Part shown: one piece after another, positions 1 to 11,407 of the stretch
Numbering within the stretch: position 1 is the first letter of the stretch
How the letters are laid out: the number at the start of each line of letters is the position of its first letter
Assembly (NCBI GenBank): GCA_019828595.1
Contig: JAHQRK010000003.1
Location: 1,054,001 to 1,118,000, forward strand
Origin: Aphanomyces cochlioides
Taxonomy: Eukaryota; Oomycota; Saprolegniomycetes; Saprolegniales; Verrucalvaceae
Direction: 5' to 3'
Length of the DNA: 64,000 nucleotides
The notes under the pieces: model-generated
Told to the model about the DNA's origin: nothing
Seen by the model: the letters and a program-made list of their open reading frames with translations, nothing else
Databases searched by the model: none
Position numbers and translations under genes: made by a program

Positions 1-550
1 GAATACATACCACGTGCTTGTATCTTGGTCTTCCTTGTCTGTCTTGCCGGTTCTTCATCTTGAATGCAGCAGACTGAAAACGAAAATCTGAACTGTTGCT
101 TCTCTTACCGCAAAACTTATATCTCTCAAATTTAATGTTTCCTTTGAATATTTATACCCTAAACCTTAAGATCTCACCTTGATTATGATACATTATTCAA
201 GATTAAACTGTGTGCTTACGATTCCCAAAAAGTAAGCAAAATGAAACTTTGGACATCATAAAGAAGTCGTACTGGAGACTAAAATCGCTTACTTTTTCTC
301 TGTTCTTTGAATTCCAAATTCAATCTTTCGTTTGCGACTTGACCTATTGTCGAGGCCCGATGGGAATGTACATCGGTTGAGGAGTCATTTCTCATCGATC
401 ACTCATCCTTTTTTCAAGCAAAAAAATATAAAAAAAGCTGAGAGTTCGTGTAAAGTCGTATTTGTGATGGCAAGTCAATATAGTGAAAAAACAGTTTCAA
501 CTTCTTACTTGAAAAAAAGGGAGAATTATTTGCACTCAAGGTAGGGGGAA
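1..550. other. left-edge stretch without a supported gene
   Basis: AT-rich sequence. Only short open frames occur (the longest begins near 332, 70 codons) and none shows a recognisable domain, splice pattern or composition unlike the background. Confidence 0.6.
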
Positions 551-2047
551 GTTTAAGCCCATCAATTGGAGAAAATTCAAATTTATCAGCCAATAAAAAG
601 AAAATATTAGTTTATAGCGTTATAACTGATTGGGTTTTAAGCTATTCACTTTCGGAAGACTCGAGAATGTCTCCATCCTCATCGCTCTCTTCATCTCCGA
701 GAAGGGCTTCCTCGGCGCCTTGAAAGTACATGTCCTCAAAAGATTGCGCTTTACGATAAGCACCAAGCCAGTCGGAACTCCTTACATCGTCGAAGTTCTT
801 CCTCAAGCGCGACTCCAGCTCAGCCATGTCCATCGAAGGGCGCATCGCGATTTTGTTCTTGACAATTCCCCACACAACCTCGATGGGTTGGAGATCGGGA
901 TGATACGGCGGTGTGAACAAAAGGGTATGTCCATGATTTGAGGCCATCACTTGACATGCGTACGAAGGAGCTTCACGATTATGGCGCACGAGCTCGAGCA
1001 ATTCCGGCTTGGTCAACTTCTCGTCATACTCAATACTACGTGAGGCTAACCACAATGCAATCTTTGCCTTGACGTCTTTGACCGTAGGTTGCGGGTTCAA
1101 AACTCTCTTGTGGTATTTAGCTCCGTCCATGTGAATTACACAAGAGCCATAGGTGTCTTTCAATGTGACACACAGTCGCTTGAACCATTGCTCGAACAAC
1201 TGCGAATTGAAATTCCCGTGGTAGTCATTGTCTGTGTCGTCATTACCTCTTCCTTTTCGCTTTAGACTCGGGCATTTTGTTGAAGGCCACACGACGATGG
1301 ATCGATTCACCCAGGCGCCCTTGACATTGCCATTTCCATTGGTGCGAACAATCCCTGCACCGACAATACACATCCTCGGTCCCTTTCCCGATTTTATAAG
1401 TCGTTTCTTCGTCTCGTCGACCCACGTATTGGCAGGAGAATAGTTCAGGTTACAATACGATTCGTCCAAGTAGACCTCGGGCAAGATTGGCGCGTTATTG
1501 TCAGATCGATTGGCGAGCTTTTTGCGCAAGTATGTTGTACGATACGCAACATTTTGGGGCGATTCAGCAAGATAAAAGCGAGCTTGCCCTTTTTGGAACG
1601 AGAAACCCAAGCGTCTCAGCACCTTTCGCATCGTCCGGACGGCGACTGTAACTCCATGCAGTGATTGAATCGTGTTGCAGAGTATTTTGGCTGAAATCGG
1701 TAAGCATTTAGCGTTGGCCTCTTTGATTATCAGTCGTATCTCAGCTGACAGCGACTCAGCGGGCGAGCGAGGATTATGGCTGCGAACAGTGGAGCTGGGT
1801 TTAAACGAGGGGTCTTTATTTTTGTTCCATTCAGCTATGACTTTGCCAACGGTTGACTCGGCAAAGCCAAGGCATTTCGCAACGCATGTACGCACTCTTG
1901 GTTGTTTTCCAAGTATTGATTGAGGCTTGTTGTACTTGAAGTAATCATGGCATTTCACGATTAAGCGCTTTTCAGCGGACTCAGTTCATGTCTTTTCTCC
2001 ATAACTTTCTTGAAAATGAAGTCTCAGTCAATGTTTGATGGGCTAAA
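551..2047. mobile_element. DNA transposon of the Tc1/mariner-IS630 group, ends tentative
   Basis: The transposase gene at 642-1958 is flanked by an imperfect inverted match: TTTAAGCCCATCAA near 552-565 and, on the other strand, TTTAGCCCATCAAA near 2033-2046. These are my candidate terminal inverted repeats. They are short and imperfect, and I could not fix the TA target duplication, so the outer limits are approximate. The single full-length transposase frame suggests a fairly recent copy. Confidence 0.5.
642..1958 (-). CDS. DDE_3 (Tc1/mariner-IS630 type) transposase
   Basis: A 438-residue cut-and-paste transposase in one uninterrupted frame. The first 120 or so residues form the helix-turn-helix DNA-binding half. 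The catalytic core follows with the expected acidic residues: Asp165 in VYLDESYCN, Asp278 in VIHMDGAKYH and Glu360 in HPDLQPIEVVWG, the usual DDE_3 layout including the 'PPYHPDLQPIE' signature near the last acid. The C-terminus is strongly acidic (runs of E, D and S). No frameshift or stop breaks the frame and the catalytic acids are all present, so it may be active. It sits inside candidate inverted repeats at 551 and 2047. Family assignment is sure; activity is inference. Confidence 0.88.
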   Translation of the reverse strand: MKCHDYFKYNKPQSILGKQPRVRTCVAKCLGFAESTVGKVIAEWNKNKDPSFKPSSTVRSHNPRSPAESLSAEIRLIIKEANAKCLPISAKILCNTIQSLHGVTVAVRTMRKVLRRLGFSFQKGQARFYLAESPQNVAYRTTYLRKKLANRSDNNAPILPEVYLDESYCNLNYSPANTWVDETKKRLIKSGKGPRMCIVGAGIVRTNGNGNVKGAWVNRSIVVWPSTKCPSLKRKGRGNDDTDNDYHGNFNSQLFEQWFKRLCVTLKDTYGSCVIHMDGAKYHKRVLNPQPTVKDVKAKIALWLASRSIEYDEKLTKPELLELVRHNREAPSYACQVMASNHGHTLLFTPPYHPDLQPIEVVWGIVKNKIAMRPSMDMAELESRLRKNFDDVRSSDWLGAYRKAQSFEDMYFQGAEEALLGDEESDEDGDILESSESE

Positions 2048-2193
2048 TATAGAGGGCGTCGTGAGCTACACACCAATCGTTTTAGATTCCACAAACACTA
2101 CGATCTTGATATTTATAGTACAAAATGTATGACATGTGTACATTCCCAACGGGCCCCGACAATAGAAAAAAACTCGCAAAACTTATTGAAATA

Positions 2194-3836
2194 CTTCCTC
2201 CGTTCTGATTTACTGTGGCCAAACCAAAATTTCATCTTTTCCGCTGTACTGTGGCCAAATCAGAAAATAGAGGAAAATGATTGGATGAAACAACTTGAAT
2301 GAAACTTAATTGGACAAAATCCCTGCATTTGCATGGCAAATCTTCTCTTGAAGGCCGCAGTGGTTTCTCCATCCCAAGGCGAAGGCAGTAGACGAACAAG
2401 ACACTTCCAATTCATCGCCACGCCTTTTGATGGCTTCTTTTCGCAAATGAGGCAGTTTGTATCTGTTGTCTCCGCTCAGTTCAATGACTAGACACATCAC
2501 ACCTCGCAGAGTGTGAAAGACATCACTCAATTTGCCGGGCTTGAGATTGACAAAAGCATTCAACGTTGCGGTCACAACTTCGTCAATCGACTTGCTGAAC
2601 GTCTTGTGTTGCAGATTTTGAATCGCACTAAAGAAGCCAAGGTCCAGGACGTTCAAGTCCGGACTGTTGGGAGGCTGTCGCAGCAAGTGAAACTTCCAGC
2701 CATCGGTAGATTGATTGAGTAGCGCAACTTCATTAATCCGTCGATGTGGAGAAGCATTGTCTTGTTGTAACCACACAGTCTTTTGAGGAAACTTTTCACG
2801 AATGGCAGGGATCACCTTTTGCAGAACAAATTCTTCATATAGCGCCGCATCAACACTGACACATTTGTTTCGAGGGTGCCCGCGGGACGATTTCTTGAGT
2901 TGCGCTTGGCCGGGACTGTCTCAATGAAGGGCCAAATCCCAAGTCGTCCATCGAAGTAACAATTGCGCTCATAGTCCCAGCAAGGCTCAGAGACGGCAGC
3001 AAGAAACATAACCTTTGTTATGAAGCGTTTGCTCTTGCATGAGCGCTTTGGTGATTCTTCGCCTTTGCACAAGTAAACCACTCTTTTGTCGACCTCAGCG
3101 TTGAACCATTTTTCGTCTACATGGACGATTTGCATCATTGGCTGGAATGGATGGTTCCCATTGGGGTCGGTGACTGCTGAGTTGACATGGTTAAGGCAGA
3201 ACTCCAAACGCTCGAGTTTGTTTTTGTCCGTCAAGAGAGGTTTCAACCTGGTGGTTGTTCGTTTGATGACGGTTGCTTTGATGCCACGATGAAGCACGCT
3301 CAAAGAGAGGCCGGTGGCAGCAGAAATATCGCGCAGACAGGTGCGCTGGGGTAGTTTAAGCGCTCTCACCTTTGCGTCTACAGCAGCGGCAGTGTTGATT
3401 TCTTTTCTCCCGACACGTCCCGCCTTCTTGTTTTGCATGTCGCCCATCGTGAAGCCACGCCACTTTGGAGATTGTCTTTCTGTGATACCCAAAATGTTGG
3501 GATGCCATGACAAATGCCCCTTGCTTGGGCTTACCATTAACCACCCACTGCTGTAAGAACCGCACAACAGCCATCTTGTCGTCGTTGTTGAGCTCTCTGG
3601 ACTTGATGGCTCCGTTTAAGACTTCTGTTGACATGGTGGAATGACTTGGACAATGACTTTCTCTAAACGAGGCGATTTCCCCTTCAAATCGTCGTTTTTA
3701 TGTCTGCAAGCAATTGTAGGAAACCTCTATTTTTAATGCACTTTCTAATGACATATTACTGCTTTCTTTTTATCAAGACATCGATTTTTAGGGTCGCTCC
3801 AAAGGTGTTTGGCCACAGTAAAGTGGAACAGAGTAG
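2194..3836. mobile_element. mariner-like element with Stowaway-type terminal inverted repeats
   Basis: The left end reads TA followed by CTTCCTCCGTTCTGATTTAC then TGTGGCCAAAC (2192-2225). The right end, read on the other strand from 3838, is TA, CTACTCTGTTCCACTTTAC, TGTGGCCAAAC. The CTCCGTTC start and TA flanks match the plant mariner/Stowaway terminus. A second partial copy (TGTACTGTGGCCAAA) lies just inside the left end near 2245, so the left terminus is partly duplicated. The element is about 1.64 kb and contains a broken transposase. Confidence 0.8.
2306..3634 (-). pseudogene. frameshifted mariner (plant-type MLE) transposase
   Basis: Three overlapping frames together cover a mariner transposase. 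The N-terminus starts at 3634, then the frame is lost near 3455-3470 just after RKTISKV. The middle piece carries a helix-turn-helix (CLRDISAATGLSLSVLHRG) and the first catalytic Asp in VHVDEKWF. A second frame change lies near 2855-2875. The last piece carries the second Asp in QQDNASPH and the third in PPNSPDLNVLDLGFF, the plant-type MLE signature. All catalytic motifs are still readable, so the two shifts look recent, but as it stands no full protein can be made. The element could still move if a related enzyme is supplied from elsewhere. Confidence 0.85.
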
Positions 3837-3979
3837 TACTTGCGCTTGAACTTTTCGGTTCCAAACTTGTGCTCACTCATGATGATTTACGTTAGCTTCA
3901 GTATCTCGAAAGGATGACAAAAGGGTTGCTCGGAGACCCTAAAAAGTGTATTTGAGTTATGTTAACCTATCTCTTCGCG

Positions 3980-6080
3980 TTACTTGGAGGCGTCGATGCG
4001 GCGTTTGATGACAATTGTATGCATCACGAGCCTTGGATCGTGGAGATAGTGTACAAGCGCATAGCCGTCAAAGTGCTCGACGTAGAACTCGCCGTCGGAC
4101 GGGACAATGGCAAATCCATCGTCGTAGTGGACAGTGCGTGGGACAAAAATGATCGTTTCGCTCTTGTTGTCGTCCGTCGAAAGGTACTCGAGTGAGTACT
4201 CGCAGGTTTCAAAGTCAAACGCCGACGACGATGGAATGCCGTTGATTTTCCAAGCCGCGGGACGGACATAGCCTTCTTTCCCACGTCCCCCCGCATCGCG
4301 ATTCGATTTGTCTTTTGCTTGATCCAAGCTGTACAAGCTGAAATCCTAGCCACACATTCGTCAGATCCTGCTTCGTTATCTTTGCGTACCTCTCGGTTCC
4401 ACAGATCGCCCCATTTGTTATTGTTGTCGGGCGTGTAACACCACAATGTATAGCTGAGCATGTTGGCTTCCAGCGCGCTGACTGTGTTGTTCATCGCATC
4501 GATTTGTGGTTGAAAGTCGCCCGTCACGTAGGAATCGCCGCTGTTTAGGTTGAAAGGAATGCCGCATTCCCCGATCAACGTGGGCGCATTGTGCATAAAC
4601 GTCTTCGCTTTGGCGTTGATGGAAGCAAGCGCTCGAATATGACATGCTCGGACGCGGTTCTTGCCAAAGACGGGCTTGCGCGAATGTGAATCCACGTTGA
4701 ACCAAGCAGTCCACGTTCGAAAGAAGAGCGTGGCGGCATCGTACCAATGCGTCGCGTTGACAATGCGTGGGATTTTGATTTTCGGAAATGGCGTCGTGAG
4801 GAATTCCAACGGCGGCATCTCGACGAACAAGATGGCATCGGGTTTGACTTTGCGTATGGCCGCCATGTACTTCTACTCAATGCGGTGTCAACAAACGATC
4901 GCGGATGGGCGAAGCGCTTACCGTCGCAAATGGAACGTAGCAGTCGACGCCAAAGTCAACATGGGCAAAGTAATTGCGTTTCAATGCAAATGCTTTCTTC
5001 TTGGTCGTGCAGTAGCGATACAGCCCGAGCTTTTCCCAAATGCACTGCACGCCATCTTGCCACGCTCGCTTGCCTTTCACGCGGACTTTTTCCCGGTGGT
5101 CGTATCGGCCAAAGACGTACTGCTTAGCTCCTGACGACCACACTTCGACCGTCTTGTCGATCCCGTTGGCAAGGCACATGCCTTGATGAGGCGTCGGTGC
5201 ATGGCCAAGCTTGAGCTCTGTGTCTGTGAAGTGTTTCTTTGTATCTTGGACGCCAATGTAGCCCACGCATGGTTCATTCATCGTGCCTAGACCATCATGA
5301 GAGGTGGAGAGAGATAGGAGTCTACCAAAGCCCATGACGTGATCCATGTCAGCCACGATGTTGGCCACTTGGACCATCGCGTTTGTGTAGTGAGACTGCA
5401 AGAAGTCTTGGACTGGTTCACCGTGCATGAGGATGCCAGGCGCAATTCTACATCAAGCTAAGACTACGAAGGAAGCATTGGAGAGCGTACATGTTGCCAG
5501 CCCAGAACAACGTGGCCATCGTCGCACAGCCAAATTTGAAGAAGTTGGTCGGCCAAATCATCTTTGGAAAGTCTTCGGGTCGACCGCCATAGGTGTCCTG
5601 ACACAGAGCTGCCTTGGTTATGGCAAAGTTTGCTGGGTTAAGTCCTAGATCGACGAGCGTCCAGAGTGGAGCGCCATCGCCACCCGTCCATCGAGACCAT
5701 GCATCTTGATGCGGGTCGATGTAGATATACATGCCATATTTGCGAGCAATCAAGAGCACTTGGCGGAGATAACGGAGGTAGTCTTGGTCGTAGATGCCAG
5801 GTCCCTTGTGTTCAATCGCTTCCCACGTGATGATGAACCGCAGACAGTTGAATCCCCATCGCTGCAAGCGACTATAATGCTCGTCGGCATCTTCAAGAGG
5901 AAAAGGTCGATTGACAAACGAGATCGACCCTGGCTTGGTTTCGTATGGGATCTTGGACGAGCCGCCAAGGTTGACTCCTTTGAGCAGGACGACGTTGCCG
6001 TCGAGGTCGTAAAAGTGGCTGTCGCGGAGATCCAGATGAAACGCTCCAAGCGGTGGCGCGTCAGGGCTTTTTGTCGTCAT
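3980..6080 (-). CDS. glycoside hydrolase family 5 beta-glucosidase (sterylglucosidase / endoglycoceramidase-related)
   Basis: A retaining glycosidase of about 641 residues with five exons: 6080-5491, 5447-5326, 5286-4922, 4872-4390 and 4345-3980. All introns are GT-AG, 39-49 bases, and restore the frame. The N-terminus carries LLKGVNLGG and the Arg-containing FNCLRFIITWE. The acid/base Glu is about 242 in FGTMNEP, formed only after removal of the 39-base intron, and is followed by GYIG as in subfamily GH5_12. The nucleophile Glu is about 461 in LIGECGIPF. I see no signal peptide, so a cytosolic or vacuolar enzyme acting on steryl glucosides or glucosylceramide is plausible. Substrate is inferred from the GYIG/GECGIPF resemblance. 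A GTAG|AAG|TAC acceptor at 4872 could add or drop one Lys. Confidence 0.88.
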
Positions 6081-7229
6081 GTTTGGATTGCAATGTGTTG
6101 GAAGGGTCTCCTTTCACCGAGTGATTTCATGCAGCCGCGGTGCATCCTCTCGAAGAAATGCATTCGTCGTGCCTGATCGTAAGATAGACAACATGCCGTA
6201 ATCGGATTTTAGACTTGAAATTTGTATGGTAGAGGAGCTAGGAATGGAAACCGCAGCTTTGACTCACACTTTGAAATGTCACTGCGGCGTCGCGTAGGAC
6301 CATCAATTTGTTTGCTGAGGCTGCAAAAGAAGTTAAAAAAGAGATCTAGAGCGCTAAATGAAGGCGAGCTGGCGTTGTCTAGTTTAAGCGCTTCAAAAGG
6401 AGTATAAAGAGCCCATGGCCTTTCAATCCGACAGTGCCATGATATCGTGTGAAAGAGAGAAACATATTGGACTATAGCGTGGATTCACCTACTTGTCGCC
6501 GACGTGTAGTCGCACCCAGAATAGAACGTTGGTTCGTCCATCGACTTCAGAGACCAGCAAATCTCTTCTCATTTGACAAGAAACCTTTCGCAGTGGCGCC
6601 GCAGTGTTCTATAAAGAACACAACATTCCGATGCGACCAGAGGCTATGCCACTTCCCTTTTCACAGCGACTGCTATCTTGTGATTTCTTTGACGATTGAC
6701 TCTTCTCTGGACCACAGTGGCGTGGCGTATGACGAACACTTTTGAATTGGATGCATTTTCACCATTGAACATGAGATTGTCTACATCCATTGCGCTTGGA
6801 AGATCAAATAACATGCTTCCACGCGCAATAACAGCGCAAGAAACATCAGCTTCGAAAGCTGACAACAAGCTGCACCTTCAAACGAGTTGAGTTACGTAGC
6901 GGATGGCCACCGACTTTGTAGCCGCATTGATTCATTCTAGGGCTCGGCTCACAAAGAGAGTCTGGTCGACAGGAGATTTTGACTGCTTTAAAGTCGCTTC
7001 CAACTCTCCCGTCGAGATCCATTAGACGGAGAAGGCTCCCAATCTTGCCGTCCGCCAGTGCGCCCCGCGGGGATGAGGGGAAATTTTCCCCTCATCGGCT
7101 CCATGACTGTTGTAGAATAAATAATTGTATTTTTCACATTAAAATATATTTTATAGAACAATTATTTATTGTTCATTTTAGATTTGATTTTTGTATGAGC
7201 ATAATAACGCATTGATATTCGAGTGTAAC
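6081..7229. other. intergenic, no supported gene
   Basis: Between the divergent GH5 and Tudor-like genes. Open frames at 6449-6745 (+) and 6644-6868 (-) overlap each other and resemble nothing I know. The only clear structure is a perfect palindrome at 7072-7096, annotated separately, followed by a very AT-rich stretch (7115-7200). Confidence 0.55.
7072..7096. repeat. perfect 12-bp-arm palindrome upstream of the Tudor-like gene
   Basis: GATGAGGGGAAA, one central T, then its exact reverse complement. It lies about 134 bases before the ATG at 7230, directly after a GC-rich run. It could be a protein binding site or a small hairpin. Confidence 0.75.
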
Positions 7230-8363
7230 ATGAATGAAGTTCGATCATTTTCGGGAGAGTTGTCGAACGATCTCATGGGGTTTTGGCAGTGGGTTGCGAT
7301 CTTGGTGCTTGTCGGGGCGTGTTTCTTCTTCTTTGCGAAGCCTCCAGCTTTGGCGAACGGTGCTGCGACTGGTGCGACGCCAAATCTCAAGCGCAAAGCG
7401 AAGAAGAAGAGGTATTGCTGATACAAATCCGACCTCATCGTCTGATCTGTTTGTAGCAAGAAGAAGAAATCCACAGATACAAGGTACGATGTCTCCGTCT
7501 CGTCCGCGTCCTAGCGCGTGTAGTAAACCACTAGACACAACGGGCAGCAACTCCGAACAACCATTGCTTGAAGAATCCAAGTACGATTTACCCATTGATC
7601 GTGGATGTAAGGAATTTTGTAGAAGCGAGGAGACGACTGATGCCGTACCCCCGACAATCCAAGACTATTTTGCAGAATCCGACTCGGACGACGATGATGA
7701 TGGACTGTCGGCCGCACAGATATTATCCCAAAATCATTTCGGCACTGTCATGCTAGGCGGATCAAAGAAGCTTCGCCCCACCGCTCCCGAGCTTCAATTG
7801 ACCGAGGGGCAACGTGTCCTGGCTCGATTTAAAAAGCAAGATGAATGGTTCCCTGGCACTGTTGCCAAGGTTTGACCATGCGTCGTGATTGCTGTGATGA
7901 CGAGTGTGTAGGTTCAACGAGGCAACCTGTACATTATTCAATACGACGACGGCGAAGTCGAGTCGAAAGTGCCAATCCAATACATCCGCGTGACCAACGA
8001 TTCAGATAAAGCAAGCACCGATGACGGTGCTGCAGATGCCGAAGATGATGACGACGAGGAGGAGGACGAAGATGATGACAGCGTCGTGGAAGACAATGAA
8101 TGGCAAGTCGTGACGTCCGCCAAGTCAGCGCCCAAGAAAAAAGCTGAAGCTCCAGCTACAACCCATCCTTCAGGATTGACCAAGAAACAGCGCGAGAGCC
8201 GCCGCCGCAAAGAAAAGCTCAAGGAACAAAAAGAGCTCATGCGCAGCCAAGCCCAGGTATTCCGATATCTTCGTTTATTCCAGACCTCATTCATCTCATG
8301 CAGGAATCGGGCTTGCATGCTCGTTGGGGCGGTACAAAGAATACGTGGCGCGCGCCATCTTAG
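7230..8363 (+). CDS. membrane-anchored Tudor-like domain protein
   Basis: About 319 residues from five exons: 7230-7411, 7457-7483 (27 bases), 7524-7869, 7912-8256 and 8304-8363. Each intron is GT-AG and 40-47 bases long, and the joins keep the frame. One hydrophobic segment at about residues 17-36 (WVAILVLVGACFFFF) is followed by a Lys/Arg-rich stretch, as in a signal anchor. Residues 155-210 look like a Tudor/SMN-type fold (GQRVLARFKKQDEWFPGTVAKV ... YIIQYDDGEVE split over two exons). Next come a long Asp/Glu run and a basic KKQRESRRRKEKLKEQK tail ending in WGGTKNTWRAPS. Tudor domains read methylated Arg or Lys; a membrane anchor in front is unusual. An in-frame ATG at 7191 would add 13 residues. 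Confidence 0.78.
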
Positions 8364-8381
8364 TAACAAAACAAGAGCTTC

Positions 8382-11364
8382 TTAGCGAAATGGAAGACGC
8401 TTGGTCACTTTGGGCTTGCGCTTGGCCTTACGAGGGGGACAGAACTTCATCAAAGCTTCATTGTCATCAGAAGTTGGTGACGGCGTCGTCTCTGACATGG
8501 AAGTCGATTGTAGCTCTGGCATCAAAGCTTTCTGCTTGTCCATTGCGATGGATTGGCGTTCCTTCATGGCGTCCACTTCAGCTTCCATCAACGTGAAGGT
8601 CTGGCTGGTGGCTCGAGGCGGTCGCCATGCAGTCTGTGGGAACCGACGAGAATGGTTCAGCTCAACAGCGTCGTCATCGTCATTGTTTTGTGGAGCCTTG
8701 AGCGCATCGAGAAAGAGTTGCAGCATGGAAATCAATCGACGAGCGTTGCGTGGATCGTTGTCGTCCGTTCGTAACGTACCGACGACGAGCAATTTGGCCT
8801 ATTGACCCAGCGATTGAGTCGATCATCAGGGTGGTCGTCTTACATGTTGATCGAGGCAATCTTGCAAAAGGAGCGTGAGTTTCGAGCTGTGGTAGCGCAC
8901 AAATGTCGGGTCTTGTTGCCTCACGTCGGCAATGCACGTCGTGAAAGCATTGAGGCTGTTTTCAGCGCTGATCGTCGCTCGGATCCTCTCCGTTTCTTGC
9001 CAAGTGCATTCGCGACTGTGATCTCCCGACGCAAGCTGGACAATCTACACCACTCCAGAGCCTGCTCTGAGCTGATCGACGTACCTGGAGCTTGGATTTC
9101 GTCGGCTGGTCGTGGAATGCATGGTGGATCGTGATGCAGACTGTCAAAATGCAGTGTGTGAGTCTGTGCATCGTTGGAATCTTCTTGACCAGGCGGTCAA
9201 AGTTGCGTCCGCCTTCTTCGACTGCAATCGCCGCGTCATGCGCCGATCGAATGTCCAAGACGACGATGGGATTCTGGTTGGCCGTCGAGAGCATGAACGT
9301 GTCTGGCTGCAGCTCCGTCGGGTCAACGCTCAGTAGATCAAAGACAAGCTCGCTATAGACGCCAAGATAGCTCAATGAGCACTCCAACGTGGAAAAGTCG
9401 ACGTTGCACTGGCCAAAGAGTTCCTCCAGCACGACGGACGTCACGGACTGCCGGTGATCGCCCAACTCGACGAGAGGCTGGTCTATCAAACAAGTTAGCC
9501 ATGGGCAATTCGACGTTGCAACCTTCAAACGCGACGACGCAGGCGTTGTGGCCATCCAGGACGCTTTGGATCGTCGGCGTGACGCTCTCGGCGTTCGTCC
9601 ATTCACGTCCGCGGTTTGAAAAGAGTACGTCAAAGTGCATCCGAAGCGGCAGCTCGGTGCTATCGTTGGACTTGACGATGAGATCGCCTACAAGAACGTC
9701 CAAGTCGACAAGACACGTGTCCACCAAACCAGAATCGAAATTCGCGACGACTTGCTTGAGATGGACGTCGTCTTGGCCAGACGAGATGGCCTGCCCGACG
9801 ATGAGAGCATTCTGTCGTAGTTTCCACAATTCTTCGTGCAAGTGCGCCGTGCTAGCTTGCGCCACGAGCATTTCTTGTCGTAGGAATTTGTGCTCTTCCG
9901 CTGCGAGGTGGACGAACTCATTCGCTTTGGCCAACTTGGTCTGCAGCAGCGACAAGCAGTGGAGCATTTCCGATTGCCACGCGACGAGAATTTCCTTGGT
10001 GTCACCGGCAAGCCGCTTCAAGCCTCGGAGAGAGACCAACGCTGTGTCGCGGACCTTGATGCACTTGGATCGAAACGCTGTATGCTGTTGGATCACAAGC
10101 CCTGTCGTCGACTCTATGAGATGGCCGCGATCGATGCCATATCATGTACCTTGAGCATGAAGATGTTCTCTCGCACTGGCGCCGTAAGCTTGAAATGCTT
10201 TAGCCTCGGCAGTCTTGGCTGTGACTGTTCCTACGAGGCAGCAGCGATGAAGCCAATATGGAATTCAAGTGCAAAACCTTTCAAGCCGTTGATCAAACGC
10301 TTCAAGGCTGTGATCTCGTCTTGGGTTTGCACGACTTGCTCGTTGTCCTTGCGCAGTTGTTCGTTGGTTGATCGAAGAAAAGCGACTTCACGTTGGATGT
10401 CGTCCCGCTGGGCCTGTGTGTCGTGGAGCTCCGTCTGGCTTTGCATCCAGAGCTGGTACTGGGACTGCACTTCCTGCTGACTCCGTCGCAGCTGGCCTTC
10501 CACAGTATCGACTTGGCTCTGCAGTGCTTGAGCCTTTTGTTCGAGCGCTGTGTTGCGCTCTTCGCACTCGACGACTGCCAACCTACGAGGAAGATTCACG
10601 TTTGGTCTAGACCTGCCATCGCACCTTGCTTGGGTTGTTTCACTTCGCAGCGCGCGGCATTCGTCTCGCTGCATGGAATAGAGCGCTTGAAGCTCTGCGA
10701 GCTGAGTTTCAAGCACTTGAACTCGTTTCTTTGCTTGTCTTTCCTGGAAGTTGGCCTTTGCTAGCGACTCCTGCCAGAATTTCACGTCCAAGTTGTCGTT
10801 TGGCTTGACTGGATCGTCGTCGACAGGCGTTGCTGGTCGTGGCTGGGGTTCTTTCGCCGCGTCGGACATACTATCGAGGTGCGTATGGATGAGTTGCCGC
10901 AGCGATCGAATCTCTTCGTTCAGTCGTTTCTCCTCGCTCGTGCTGTGTGTGCGCAAGTCGAGTTTTTCATGCTGGAGCGCTTCCATTTCATGCAAGAGGC
11001 GACGATTCTTGGCTTCAAGCTCACTGTATTGTCCTCGCAGTGCTGCGAGCTCCGTCGTCATGCTCACTAGCAGTGACGCCAACGATTCCGCCCCTGATGG
11101 TGGTGGCGACGGTGGTCGTGCCTTCAACTTTGTCGTTTGTCGATGTCGCCACACCTTTTGAATCCGCGCCGCCGCCAAGTGCAAGTCCAAGACGGACGCA
11201 TTGTACGCATTGAACTGCGACCGTCGCCGTTCCTCTGGCATCCTCGCCTCGAGGTGTCGCCTTCGAATGAAACGCTCAGCAGTTTCGTATCGGTTACATC
11301 CAAGAATGTTGGCTCCACCATTCTCCATATCATGGTTTACTCTGGCGATGGCAGTAGTCATCAT
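8382..11364 (-). CDS. kinesin-14-like protein with a degenerate motor domain lacking the P-loop
   Basis: About 910 residues from seven exons: 11364-10625, 10582-10278, 10230-10150, 10113-9523, 9482-9085, 9044-8844 and 8798-8382. An IQ motif (AARIQKVWRHR, about residues 64-76) precedes a long coiled coil. A C-terminal kinesin-type fold follows: FDVLF, QSVLDGHNACVVAF, LSYLGVYSELVFDLL, VQLAS and VRYHSSKLTLLLQDCL. This order (coiled coil then motor) is that of kinesin-14. Where AYGQTGSGKT should follow the 'VVAF' strand the spliced sequence reads FEDQPLVELGD. The switch I SSRSH position and the switch II LAGSE are also lost (LASGD). It should therefore not hydrolyse ATP and may act as a non-catalytic partner, like Vik1/Cik1 with Kar3. 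The stop codon lies 18 bases from that of the Tudor-like gene. Confidence 0.78.
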
Positions 11365-11407
11365 AACGACAATCGATGATCCAGTGAAGTCAAGCTCACT
11401 TTTCAAC

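Noticed and set aside
332..544. 70-codon plus-strand open frame near the left edge
   Set aside because: Low-complexity Lys/Ser composition, no domain, no splice partner.
4661..5134. Long plus-strand open frames opposite the GH5 gene
   Set aside because: They are antisense shadows; the minus strand has GH5 motifs and consistent introns.
6449..6868. Two overlapping frames on opposite strands between GH5 and the Tudor-like gene
   Set aside because: No recognisable domain in either and no promoter or splice support.
11201..11407. In-frame extension upstream of the carotenoid oxygenase ATG
   Set aside because: It overlaps the first exon of the divergent kinesin-like gene and has no family similarity; the ATG at 11408 fits.
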